Origin: Bacillus sp. FSL H8-0547
GTDB lineage: Bacteria > Bacillota > Bacilli > Bacillales > Bacillaceae
Assembly: GCA_038002745.1 (NCBI GenBank)
Contig: JBBODD010000001.1
Coordinates: 1,798,001-1,862,000 of the forward strand
DNA length: 64,000 bases
Direction of reading: 5' to 3'
The translations under genes and the position numbers were made by a program. Of the stretch, positions 40,123 through 48,063 are shown piece by piece. Position 1 is the first letter of the stretch; every line of letters starts with the position of its first letter. The notes beneath the pieces are model-generated. The model saw only the letters and a list, made by a program, of their open reading frames with translations, did not search any database and was not told the origin of the DNA.

Positions 40123-40205
40123 TAGGAGTGACTATAAGTAAAATATAATTCTAGATAAAATTTCAACTTCTAGAACTAACAATACAAGAGAGTGTACTTG
40201 AACAT
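40111..40205 (+). repeat. Right-flank direct repeat, copy A
   Basis: This copy aligns with 42388-42480 along its length, sharing TCATAAATAATAG, AGTAAAATA and CTTCTAGAACTAACAA and ending at AGTGTACTT. It looks like chromosomal DNA that once followed rlmH. Confidence 0.75.
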
Positions 40206-40207
40206 AA

Positions 40208-40350
40208 TGGCTTTATAACTAATTTAAAATAGGAAATGTATGTAAGATTTATTCGGAAATCATGACTAAAAAGAAGCACCAAGAACACCCTACCGTTCTT
40301 TTTTTTAGTCATTCTCTCAACCCGTCCGCAGCATCTTTCCACATCCAGAG
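40208..40350. repeat. Duplicated flank 2 with terminator-like hairpin and a gene-end fossil
   Basis: TTTATAACTA...GGAAATGTATGTA here matches 43172-43262. It runs into a hairpin (AAGAAGCACCAAGAAC ... GTTCTT, 40262-40313). The next bases, CAACCCGTCCGCAGC, equal the 3' end of the MFS gene at 49913 (reading L-R-T-G-stop on the minus strand). This is a patchwork of duplicated gene ends, not a gene. Confidence 0.65.
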
Positions 40351-40426
40351 TTATTTAGTGAAAGCTTAAATGTTTTACATTCTTGTTTTCTACAAAAAAA
40401 AACACTATATGAGCGTTTTTGTATCT

Positions 40427-40882
40427 TTATTTCTTCAACTTATTACCTGCAACTGCTGCCATTGCAATAGTAAGAGCTGCTGCACCTACTTTAAATACTT
40501 TATTATTTTGAATATTATATAATGTATCCTTTATAAGCATAGTTCTTCTTATGTCCTTAATTTCACCCATCACCCAAGCCTTATTACTATCTGACAAATC
40601 TTCTTTTTGTAAGATCGAATAAAGATTCTTTTTTTCATCTATTAGATCGTCCATTAATTTATCATATGAATGATTTAAATTGTCGAGATACATCTTAGAT
40701 AGCTCCGTAAAGTTTGGAATTTTACTAACTAAACTTTCTAAAGCTTCCTCAGGTAGCTTAGATAAATTCTGTATTAATCCTTCGAACTTTTCTATATCAA
40801 CTATTTCTTTAGCTTCTTCTACACCAATTTTATCCAATACCTTATTGATCTTCACTAAATTTTTCTCATTTTCATTTTCCAA
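40427..40882 (-). CDS. Unknown protein with C-terminal membrane segment
   Basis: This 151-aa acidic, mostly helical protein ends with a hydrophobic, alanine-rich stretch (VFKVGAAALTIAMAAVAG) followed by N-K-L-K-K, which suggests a tail-anchored topology. I do not recognise the family. The start is TTG 40882 with GGAGGAG seven to eight bases upstream. Its first codons overlap the end of a broken upstream frame. It lies inside cassette 2, facing the Abi-type gene divergently. Confidence 0.7.
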   Translation of the reverse strand: MENENEKNLVKINKVLDKIGVEEAKEIVDIEKFEGLIQNLSKLPEEALESLVSKIPNFTELSKMYLDNLNHSYDKLMDDLIDEKKNLYSILQKEDLSDSNKAWVMGEIKDIRRTMLIKDTLYNIQNNKVFKVGAAALTIAMAAVAGNKLKK

Positions 40883-41043
40883 TTAGATTTCTCCTCCTTA
40901 TTATTTAAATTAGAATATTCTCCTTGAAGTGACAACATCCCTGCTTCATATTTAAAATCTGCTGGACTTCTCAAATATCCAATCTTATTTTTTAGGTAAC
41001 TCTCAGTATTCTTAACAGTAATTTTTCCTTCAAAATTCTAATT
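40855..41043 (-). pseudogene. 5'-truncated reading frame upstream of the unknown membrane protein
   Basis: About 62 codons (N-F-E-G-K-I-T-V-K-N-T-E-S-Y-L-K ... K-M-K-M-R-K-I) run open from just after a TAG, with no start codon. They end inside the next gene, carrying its GGAGGAG site. This overlap looks like the tail of an operon partner lost by rearrangement. The family is not recognised. Confidence 0.35.
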
Positions 41044-41503
41044 TTACTAAAAATATTACAAGCGGTATTTCACAGTAAAAAGTCTACTGCGCATTACAAG
41101 AGAAGATACCCAATATCCAACCCCATTTTTGTAAAGAGGCAATATTCAAGTTAAATCAATTTTTTACAAGATTGGTATTTCAAACTAAGGATTTATACAT
41201 TTTTTAGACCAGGGAGATTGCGGAGGTAAATGTCATGTTGTTCCTTGGTACACTGCATGTAGTTTTGTGGTAAATACTGTGTCAAAGGTGATACATTTCA
41301 ATGGCTGTAATCAGCGATAGCTTTATGAAGATTAGATCCGATCTCTTTACTAAATAAATATGAAATCCCAACTTAGTCAGCTCTAAGTTCTGGGATTGTA
41401 GACCGCAATTCTTATGAGAACATATATCTTGTAATACCGATGATTAATAATAAATAGAAGATTTGTAGTAAAATTAGAATAAAATAAAAGAAGGTGAAAA
41501 GTT
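41044..41503. other. AT-rich gap with hairpin upstream of Abi-type gene
   Basis: No gene is supported. An imperfect direct repeat (TTACAAG...GGTATTTCA) occurs at about 41058 and 41163. A 13-bp hairpin, AATCCCAACTTAG against CTAAGTTcTGGGATT, lies near 41361-41398 without a T run. Promoter elements for the Abi gene should lie in the last 100 bp. Confidence 0.5.
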
Positions 41504-42349
41504 GTGTCTGTTTTATCATTAATAGAAAGAACTAAACTAGAGAAAATTATGGGGATGAGCAGTGGCTATGTTCTCAATTTTTCAAACCGTACTTTTCAAA
41601 ATTTTATTATTGAGCATGTTAATAGAGAGATCTATGAAGACAAGTATGCATTTGAAGGTGACTCTAAAGCAAAAAGGCTGCGGGCATTTTGGATTATAGA
41701 ATCGAATTACATTGTTTCGAAACTAATTTCTGCACTATTAGAATACTGGAGCATGGATAATCAACTTCGAGAAATCACCTTGGAAAAGAAAGATCAGGTT
41801 TTATTTGAAGATTGCTTAAAAATAGCAGAAAGATTAAAACATAATTCTATCTCTGAACATATAGAGGACATTTTACAACCAGAATCAGATGATTCCGATT
41901 TTGAACTTCTAACGAATACAATTAGAAATAATATAGAACAAAATCAACCTCAGGTAGCTTTAGATAGACTTCATACATATGCAATAAAATTCGTTAGGAA
42001 AATGTGCGATAAGCATGGAATTGAATATGACCGAGATAAGCCATTACAAAGCATTTTTGGTGAATATGTAAAATTTCTAAGAAATAATGATCTCTTTGAA
42101 TCAGAAATGACAGAAAGAATTCTAAAATCTTCTATTTCTATTTTGGATGCATTCAATGGCGTTAGAAATCATCAAAGTTTTGCACATGATAACAAAGTAT
42201 TAAATTATGATGAGAGTATGCTTATTTTTAAAAATGTAACAAGTACAATAGCGTTCATTGATTCAATAGAACAAAGGATAAATAAGAATTCAACTAATAA
42301 AAACGATGATAACTCAGCTGATATAGGTTGGGATGACTTGCCATTCTAA
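41504..42349 (+). CDS. Abortive-infection family protein (AbiJ-NTD-like plus Abi_C) with SSB-like C-terminal tip
   Basis: This 281-aa protein starts with a domain typical of Abi_C proteins (G-Y-V-L-N-F-S-N-R-T-F, then G-D-S-K-A-K-R-L-R-A-F-W). It carries the Abi_C block near 212-253, with G-V-R-N-H-Q-S-F-A-H-D-N. R221...H228 fits the R-x(4-6)-H RNase motif of HEPN domains. The last residues, G-W-D-D-L-P-F, copy the SSB tip (D-D-D-L-P-F at the end of ssb). GTG 41504 follows GAAGGTG. An anti-phage role is inferred from the family; the tip suggests contact with SSB-binding proteins. Confidence 0.82.
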   Translation: MSVLSLIERTKLEKIMGMSSGYVLNFSNRTFQNFIIEHVNREIYEDKYAFEGDSKAKRLRAFWIIESNYIVSKLISALLEYWSMDNQLREITLEKKDQVLFEDCLKIAERLKHNSISEHIEDILQPESDDSDFELLTNTIRNNIEQNQPQVALDRLHTYAIKFVRKMCDKHGIEYDRDKPLQSIFGEYVKFLRNNDLFESEMTERILKSSISILDAFNGVRNHQSFAHDNKVLNYDESMLIFKNVTSTIAFIDSIEQRINKNSTNKNDDNSADIGWDDLPF

Positions 42350-42382
42350 ATAACAAGGTTACCGTTTGTTTGGTCGCGGTGA

Positions 42383-42401
42383 ACAGTTTCATAAATAATA
42401 G
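42383..42401 (+). other. Degenerate third attachment site (right end of cassette 2)
   Basis: AACAGTTTCATAAATAATAG retains the right half of the site at 40105 (TCATAAATAATAG) and could read Q-F-H-K-stop. The flank after it matches that after 40122. Confidence 0.6.
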
Positions 42402-42500
42402 AAAGTAACAATTAGTAAAATAAAATTCCAGAAAAAACTTTAACTTCTAGAACTAACAACACGAAGAAAGTGTACTTTTACTGAAGAATACACTCTCTTG
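42388..42500 (+). repeat. Right-flank direct repeat, copy B
   Basis: Partner of 40111-40205. Here the element is complete and ends in a hairpin (AAGAAAGTGTA ... TACACTCTCTT) which copy A has lost, so B is probably the ancestral form. Confidence 0.7.
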
Positions 42501-42576
42501 GTGTTTTAACTTTGTTGATTACTACTTTGACTATGGAAGGCCCATGTATAAAAACTTAATAATAATAGGTAGATCC

Positions 42577-43095
42577 TTAATAGCCCCTCCCAACCCCTCT
42601 CTCAAAAGCAGCCAAATGATTAAGCGAAGCATCTCTCAATTGAGTAAAAACCAGTCTCGCATCATTTGGGATATTGAACGTCAAGAATCTGTTGTACATG
42701 CCGATATTGTCGATTTCCCCTTGAACTCCAGCTGCATAGGCTGCTTTAATGTTTGGGGGAGTTGTCACGAATGACTGTGATGTATCTTCAGGTAAGGGTA
42801 CCTGATAGCGTTCAAAAAGTGTCATTAATGCGCTTATATGTCTCAGTTCTGCCTCTTTGATTCGGGCGAATGTAGGGATATATCCAAATGTTCCTAGAAT
42901 ATTGTTGTATCTTGCCTGTGCCAGATATTCGTCCTGAAGAGCATAAGTCAGCATTTGAGGAAAAGACAGCGTTGCTGCGTTTAGTGCTCCTTTAGCACCG
43001 AAATTTTCGATTTGCCTATAAAGGTTTGCATGACCTGCTATATGATTTGTCCCGGCGGGAGCATAATAGAATGGATTTCTGTTATATACATACAC
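42577..43095 (-). CDS. Ferritin-like domain protein (DUF2202-like)
   Basis: This 172-aa protein contains L-Q-D-E-Y-L-A-Q-A-R-Y and K-E-A-E-L-R-H-I-S-A-L, followed by Q-G-E-I-D-N and L-N-H-L-A-A-F. Such E-x(6)-Y and E-x-x-H helices are those of ferritin-like four-helix bundles, probably metal-binding. The start is most likely GTG 43095 after GGGAGGG; upstream codons in the frame are not conserved-looking. It lies between the two halves of a duplicated flank and has no counterpart in copy A. The exact family is uncertain. Confidence 0.75.
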   Translation of the reverse strand: MYVYNRNPFYYAPAGTNHIAGHANLYRQIENFGAKGALNAATLSFPQMLTYALQDEYLAQARYNNILGTFGYIPTFARIKEAELRHISALMTLFERYQVPLPEDTSQSFVTTPPNIKAAYAAGVQGEIDNIGMYNRFLTFNIPNDARLVFTQLRDASLNHLAAFERGVGRGY

Positions 43096-43233
43096 GGTGA
43101 GCAATTCCCTCCCTGTTGTCATTTTTAGGTTTAGCATATGTTTTCTCATCAGTATGGTGTAAGGACATCGTATGATTTTATAACTACTTAAATACAGGAA
43201 ATGTATGTATGGTTTATTCAAAGATCACGATTT

Positions 43234-43279
43234 AAAAAGAAGGACCAAGAACCCCCCAGCGTTCTTGGTCCTTCTTTTT
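43234..43279. terminator. Bidirectional hairpin between ferritin-like and ger genes
   Basis: AAAAAGAAGGACCAAGAAC (43234-43252) and GTTCTTGGTCCTTCTTTTT (43261-43279) pair perfectly, with T runs on both strands. Close relatives lie at 40262 and 49845. Confidence 0.9.
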
Positions 43280-43342
43280 CACATAATAAACCAACTCTCC
43301 GGCAACCATAAAAAGGTAAATCTATACAGCCTGGAGATGCCT

Positions 43343-44470
43343 ATGCAAAGTCTAACGAAAATCCTTATACCGAGACAGCTGTTTACGCTCCTTATTTTAT
43401 CGACTGGTCTGCTTAATCACGTGATTCTCATCCCGAATCTGCTGACCGCTTCAGGAAGGGACAGCTGGTTGAGTGTCCTTTTGTGCTGTCCTGTGGCCTT
43501 ATTCTTTTTATGGCTTGTTTCCTACATTGTTAAAAATTGTCCGGATGAAGGTTTTTTCAGCATGGTTCAAAACCGGTTTGGCAAGGTATTCTCCGCCCTT
43601 TTATCGCTTCCAGTCGTTCTTTTTTTGTTTTGCAGTTCGTATTTAACCTTTAAAGATCTTGTTTTATGGCTGAACGCTTATTTTCTCGCGGATGCTTCAT
43701 TGTTATTGATCAATATCATGCTCATTATTGTCTGTTGTGCCGTTACTTGGGCCGGAATAAGATCGATGGCGATATCAAGCGGCTTTCTTCTCCCGCTTGT
43801 GATGCTTTTTGGCATTTTCATAGCCATTACAAACACCAGTGTGAAGGAGCCGCAGCTTCTGTTTCCTTTGCTTGCAGATGGCTATGAGCCTGTGATAAAA
43901 GGGGGAATCTACACCCTGTCAGGCCTGCTTGAAATCTATCTTGTCATCCTCCTGCAGCCATTCTCCCAGGCAAGGATTAAGTTTGGCCAGCTGCTTGTGC
44001 TTCTGATCATTCTGATTGGCTTGATTCTCGGTCCTCTTACTGCCGCCATTATGGAATTTGGTCCAACAGAAGCAGTCACCTACCGCTATCCGGCCTATGA
44101 ACAGTGGCGTATCCTGAAGATTGGGGAATACATTTCCCATCTCGATTTTTTTGCTTTGTATCAGTGGCTGAGCGGGGCTGTCATCCGTATAGGCCTGTTC
44201 ATGTATTTGCTTGGTGCGTTTTTTACAAAGAAAAAACACCATTACAGGCTGAATGCCAAGCTTGTCATGATCATGTATTTGCTCTTATTTGCCGCAATCA
44301 TGATTGATGTGGATACCTATACCTTTTCTCAAGTCATTTATCATTACTTTTTGCCGGCATGCATGGCATTTTTTTTAATCCAGATACTACTATCAGCGCT
44401 ACTCATATTTGTAATCAAAAAAAGGGATGAAAAGCATGGCAATGACACCAGAATCGACTCCTCAGGGTGA
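43343..44470 (+). CDS. Spore germination protein, GerB (permease) type
   Basis: B subunit of a GerA-type nutrient germinant receptor in the spore inner membrane; 375 aa with about ten membrane helices in the amino-acid-permease fold. It starts L-T-K-I-L-I-P-R-Q-L-F-T-L-L-I-L and has the family-like N-T-S-V-K-E-P-Q-L-L-F-P-L and A-Y-E-Q-W segments. ATG 43343 is six bases from GGAG; ATG 43337 abuts it. It overlaps the gerA-type gene by 35 bases. The ligand cannot be told. Confidence 0.88.
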   Translation: MQSLTKILIPRQLFTLLILSTGLLNHVILIPNLLTASGRDSWLSVLLCCPVALFFLWLVSYIVKNCPDEGFFSMVQNRFGKVFSALLSLPVVLFLFCSSYLTFKDLVLWLNAYFLADASLLLINIMLIIVCCAVTWAGIRSMAISSGFLLPLVMLFGIFIAITNTSVKEPQLLFPLLADGYEPVIKGGIYTLSGLLEIYLVILLQPFSQARIKFGQLLVLLIILIGLILGPLTAAIMEFGPTEAVTYRYPAYEQWRILKIGEYISHLDFFALYQWLSGAVIRIGLFMYLLGAFFTKKKHHYRLNAKLVMIMYLLLFAAIMIDVDTYTFSQVIYHYFLPACMAFFLIQILLSALLIFVIKKRDEKHGNDTRIDSSG

Positions 44471-45893
44471 GGTGAGCACGGCACAGAAAGCAGCGGGGCT
44501 TAAGGGGAAATTCTCGAAAAGTCAGGATCTTGTCTGGAAGCGGCACGAAACGGATATCGGCAGCTTCCAACTTATTTATCTGGATACCTTAATTGACAGC
44601 CATTTTATGAATCAATCGATCCTGCCGAAGCTTGGAGAGGTCCATGAAGGAACGATAGAAAAGACAATCAAGGCCCGATTTCAGGCGGAGGATGTTACCT
44701 GTCAGTCGGCAGAAGAACTGTCTCAGCTGCTATTTGAAGGGAATGTGCTGTTTCTGATTGAAGAGAGGCTTTTAAGCATCCAGGCAGGAGATTTCCCGAA
44801 ACGCCAGCCGGAGGAATCGTCACTGGAGACATCCATTAGAGGCCCAAAGGATGGGTTTGTAGAGGATATCAGAACGAACATCTCCTTAATCAGAAGAAGG
44901 CTTAATACAACTTCCCTCTGCCTTGAGAAGTTTACAATCGGAAAAAGAAGCAATACAAAAGTGGCCCTCATGTACCTGGGGGATGTCATTGATCCAAACG
45001 TTCTCGATGAAGTTCGTAAACGATTGAATGGGGTTGAATTGGATCTTTTAACAAGTATTTATGAATTAGAATCCGCGATCCGGGATACTCCTTATTCCGT
45101 CTTTCCTACTATGGACTATACGGGGAGGCCGGATTTTATCGTACAGGCTATGAACCAGGGCAGATTTGCCCTTTTAGTCGATGGGAATCCTACAGTCTCC
45201 TATGCGCCGATCAATTTGCTGCTGCAGACGAAATCTCCTGAAGACACGTATATCAACTATGCTTATGTGTCATTGGAGAGAATCATCAGAGTCATAGGCA
45301 TTACGGTATCCGGCTTTCTGCCGAGCATCTGGATTGCGTTCTCCGCCTTTAACATTGAGCAGATTCCCTATCTTCTTGTGGCCACCATCTCTGTCTCACG
45401 GTTCGGCCTGCCTTTATCGGCACCCATTGAAATGTTTGTCATTCTTTTTCTTTTTGAACTGTTTAATGAAGCAGGAGTGCGTCTTCCGCGTGCAATTGGA
45501 CAGACGGTTGCCGTTCTCGGGGGCTTGATTGTGGGAGATGCTGCAATTAGAGCAGGCCTGACCTCGCCGACTATGCTTGTCGTTGCGGCCATCACCTATA
45601 TTTCCTCCTTTACACTGGTGAATCAATCGCTTAGTTCTGCCATCACCATCATCAGATTTGGAGCAATCTTTCTTAGTACCTTCCTGGGATTGTTCGGTGT
45701 CGTGTTAGGGTTTATTCTAACTGTCTTTTATTTTTCTACCCTGACGTCCTTTGGCACGCCATACTTCGGTTCACTGGCTCCTATCAGTTTGAAAGAGGGC
45801 ATCAAGTCATTCCTTAGGGCGCCGATCCAATTTTATAAATCACGAACGTCCTCCACCAGTCCAAACGATTCCACAAGGGGGGACCAGTCATAA
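44436..45893 (+). CDS. Spore germination protein, GerA type
   Basis: A subunit of the receptor, 485 aa. It has a soluble N-terminal half (about 1-270) with the Y-L-D-T-L-I-D and P-K-D-G-F-V-E-D (GPKDGFVEDIRTNISLIRRRL) signatures, then about five membrane helices and a hydrophilic C-terminus. ATG 44436 is nine bases after AAAGGG. Its stop shares one base with the gerC-type start. Confidence 0.92.
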   Translation: MAMTPESTPQGEVSTAQKAAGLKGKFSKSQDLVWKRHETDIGSFQLIYLDTLIDSHFMNQSILPKLGEVHEGTIEKTIKARFQAEDVTCQSAEELSQLLFEGNVLFLIEERLLSIQAGDFPKRQPEESSLETSIRGPKDGFVEDIRTNISLIRRRLNTTSLCLEKFTIGKRSNTKVALMYLGDVIDPNVLDEVRKRLNGVELDLLTSIYELESAIRDTPYSVFPTMDYTGRPDFIVQAMNQGRFALLVDGNPTVSYAPINLLLQTKSPEDTYINYAYVSLERIIRVIGITVSGFLPSIWIAFSAFNIEQIPYLLVATISVSRFGLPLSAPIEMFVILFLFELFNEAGVRLPRAIGQTVAVLGGLIVGDAAIRAGLTSPTMLVVAAITYISSFTLVNQSLSSAITIIRFGAIFLSTFLGLFGVVLGFILTVFYFSTLTSFGTPYFGSLAPISLKEGIKSFLRAPIQFYKSRTSSTSPNDSTRGDQS

Positions 45894-47053
45894 TGGGCAA
45901 GGCTGCACTCTTTATTCTCAGCTGCTTCCTATTTCTTACAGGATGTTCAGGGGTAAAGAATATCCAGGATCTTACCTATATTGTGGCAATCGGGATGGAC
46001 TATGATGAGGCAGAGGAAGAATATGTCGTATACCTTCAGGGGCTGAATTTTGCCAATGTCGCCAAGCAGGAGGGCGCGAAATCAGTGGATCCTGTCCCAA
46101 TTTTTATCGCTACGGGAAGAGGAGAAACGCTGAATATGGCCGTAAGCAAGCTTTACGGAAAATCCGAACCGCCGCTTTACTTCGGGCATGTAAGTACGCT
46201 GGTGTTAACCAACCGTCTCATCCAAAGCAAGGCAGGCGAAATACTGGAGGAAATCGGAAGAAACCGTTCCCTTCGTCCTACCATGAGAGTATTTACAACA
46301 GAAGAGAAAATCGAGGATGTCTTCAATTTGCCGGCTCTTTTCAACTATCCTGCAGTTTACACCGTTCTTTTCAAATCGAAGATCAATCAATTGGCACAGA
46401 ATGAATTAAAAGCGATTACGATGATGAATTTCCTTCGTGACTATTATGAGCCGATGGGTACGGCAAAAATTCCGTCTGTAAAAATTGATGAAGGCAGCTG
46501 GAAGGCCAATCAGGAATATCCGGTCTTATACCTCAATGGATTTTCCGCCTTTCAGCACCAGGAGTATAAAAAAGACATTCCTTTAGAGCATGCAGTCATC
46601 ATAAATTGGCTAACGGAAAAGGGAATATCTATTGATCAGAGGGTCGAAGAGGCGGGTAAGCTTGCAGCTGCAGTCAGGCTTGGGGAGCCGAAGATGAAAA
46701 TAAAGTACGATGAAACAGCAGAGAAACCAGCGTTCTCCATAGAAGTTTCCGTCAGTGCGGATCTCCTGGAAAAAATACAGAAGGACCTCACATTGAATTC
46801 TTTGAAAAAGCAGATAGAAGAAGATATAAAAGCAAAGATTGAATCCATCTACGATGAAGGCGTGGAAAACAAGCTGGATATCCTGAATGCAGGGGAGAAA
46901 TGGTACAGAAAGCACCCGAAGCCCTATCAAAAATTAAAGGAAAACCCCGTCTTTTACCTTGATCAGGAATCTCTCACAGAGGTGAAGGTCAACGTTCAAA
47001 TCCTGCATTTCAACAGCTATAAATTCAAACGGAGTGTAGACGGGGAATTATAA
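45893..47053 (+). CDS. Spore germination lipoprotein, GerC type
   Basis: C subunit of the receptor, 386 aa. The signal peptide ends in the lipobox L-F-L-T-G-C (Cys 18), then D-L-T-Y-I-V-A-I-G-M-D-Y-D. GGGG-A sites precede ATG 45893. The subunit order here is B-A-C rather than the A-B-C of the B. subtilis gerA operon. A terminator follows. Confidence 0.92.
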   Translation: MGKAALFILSCFLFLTGCSGVKNIQDLTYIVAIGMDYDEAEEEYVVYLQGLNFANVAKQEGAKSVDPVPIFIATGRGETLNMAVSKLYGKSEPPLYFGHVSTLVLTNRLIQSKAGEILEEIGRNRSLRPTMRVFTTEEKIEDVFNLPALFNYPAVYTVLFKSKINQLAQNELKAITMMNFLRDYYEPMGTAKIPSVKIDEGSWKANQEYPVLYLNGFSAFQHQEYKKDIPLEHAVIINWLTEKGISIDQRVEEAGKLAAAVRLGEPKMKIKYDETAEKPAFSIEVSVSADLLEKIQKDLTLNSLKKQIEEDIKAKIESIYDEGVENKLDILNAGEKWYRKHPKPYQKLKENPVFYLDQESLTEVKVNVQILHFNSYKFKRSVDGEL

Positions 47054-47186
47054 GAATTACAGTGAATGAAGCGCCGTGTCTTTTAGAAAGAAAATCAATA
47101 ACAGAATTGATACAGATCCGTAAAGGCGGCGTACGTTGTTTCAAATCCAAGGTGATATTGGCATGAGAGAAGGATAAATTCATAAA

Positions 47187-47235
47187 GGATAGATGAAAAC
47201 AGTCATCACGTTCCTGTTCATCTATCCTTTTTATT
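47187..47235. terminator. Terminator between gerC-type and SDR genes
   Basis: AAGGATAGATGAA and TTCATCTATCCTT form a perfect 13-bp stem with T residues; it can serve both converging genes. Confidence 0.9.
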
Positions 47236-47252
47236 TTATTTGAATACATATT

Positions 47253-47969
47253 TTATGGATTCGTCGACCATAACCCAGCTGTTTTTACGAATACTCTGCG
47301 GTTTAGTTTTAATCCGGAAACAAGGAGTTCGGCCAGGTCCTCTGGATGCATGACCCTTTCCGGATCTCCATTGATCAGGTTGGCATCATAGGCTAAATCA
47401 GTGGCTACTGTGCTTGGAGTTAGTGCTGTCACACGGATATTGTGTTTGCGTACTTCCAGCATTAAGGATTCAGTCAACCCTAATACTGCGAATTTTGACG
47501 CGCTGTAGGCGCTGGTGACAGGTGCTCCTTTTTGACCGGCAGAGGATGAGATATTCACGATATCGCCTGTTTTTCTTTCAATCATTTCAGGGAGAACTGC
47601 ACGTGTGACATTGTAGACGCCCATGACATTTACACGTATTATTTTTTCCCATTCTTCAGGTGATAACTCTAGAAAACCGCCGAATTGAGCAATTCCTGCA
47701 TTGTTGATGAGAATGTCGATGGATCCAAGTTCGGATTTGATGTGCTCGACAGCCTGTGTGACGGATTCAAGGTCAGCAACGTCACCAGATGCGATTGAAA
47801 CCTTGATATCGTATTCCTGTAATTCGGTTTTCACTTTTTCAAGGTTGTCCGGGTTTAGTCCCAGCAGCCCGAGGTTTACGCCTTCTTTAGCCAAAGCGAT
47901 GGCAGTCGATCGCCCAATGCCTCTTCCTGCTCCTGTAATTAATGCTGCTTTTCCTTTTATTGAAGCCAT
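47253..47969 (-). CDS. Short-chain dehydrogenase/reductase (3-ketoacyl-ACP-reductase-like)
   Basis: Classical SDR of 238 aa. The NAD(P) motif T-G-A-G-R-G-I-G lies near residues 12-19, N-N-A-G near 88, and the catalytic S...Y-x-x-x-K as S-A-Y-S-A-S-K-F near 150. It resembles the many FabG-like 3-ketoacyl reductases; the substrate is not fixed by sequence. GGGAGTG precedes the ATG. A long hairpin separates it from hxlB upstream. Confidence 0.9.
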   Translation of the reverse strand: MASIKGKAALITGAGRGIGRSTAIALAKEGVNLGLLGLNPDNLEKVKTELQEYDIKVSIASGDVADLESVTQAVEHIKSELGSIDILINNAGIAQFGGFLELSPEEWEKIIRVNVMGVYNVTRAVLPEMIERKTGDIVNISSSAGQKGAPVTSAYSASKFAVLGLTESLMLEVRKHNIRVTALTPSTVATDLAYDANLINGDPERVMHPEDLAELLVSGLKLNRRVFVKTAGLWSTNP

Positions 47970-48000
47970 AACGATTCACTCCCAGTAAAGATAATAATAA

Positions 48001-48052
48001 TCTTAGGCGGAGACAAAAGAGTTCTGGAACTCTTTTATATCTCTGCCTAAGA
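48001..48052 (-). terminator. Long hairpin after hxlAB
   Basis: TCTTAGGC-GGAGA with inner AAAAGAGTTC pairs with GAACTCTTTT and TCTCTGCCTAAGA, a stem of more than 20 bp. On the minus strand it is followed by TTATTATTAT rather than pure T, so termination may be partial and SDR may be co-expressed. Confidence 0.7.
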
Positions 48053-48063
48053 CGTTATCACAT

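Noticed and set aside
41361-41398. Insertion-sequence terminal repeat
   Set aside because: A single hairpin without a transposase gene or target duplication nearby; kept only as an unassigned hairpin.
36714-42401. Prophage
   Set aside because: No structural, lysis or replication genes of phages are present; the content is limited to a recombinase remnant and defence-like genes.
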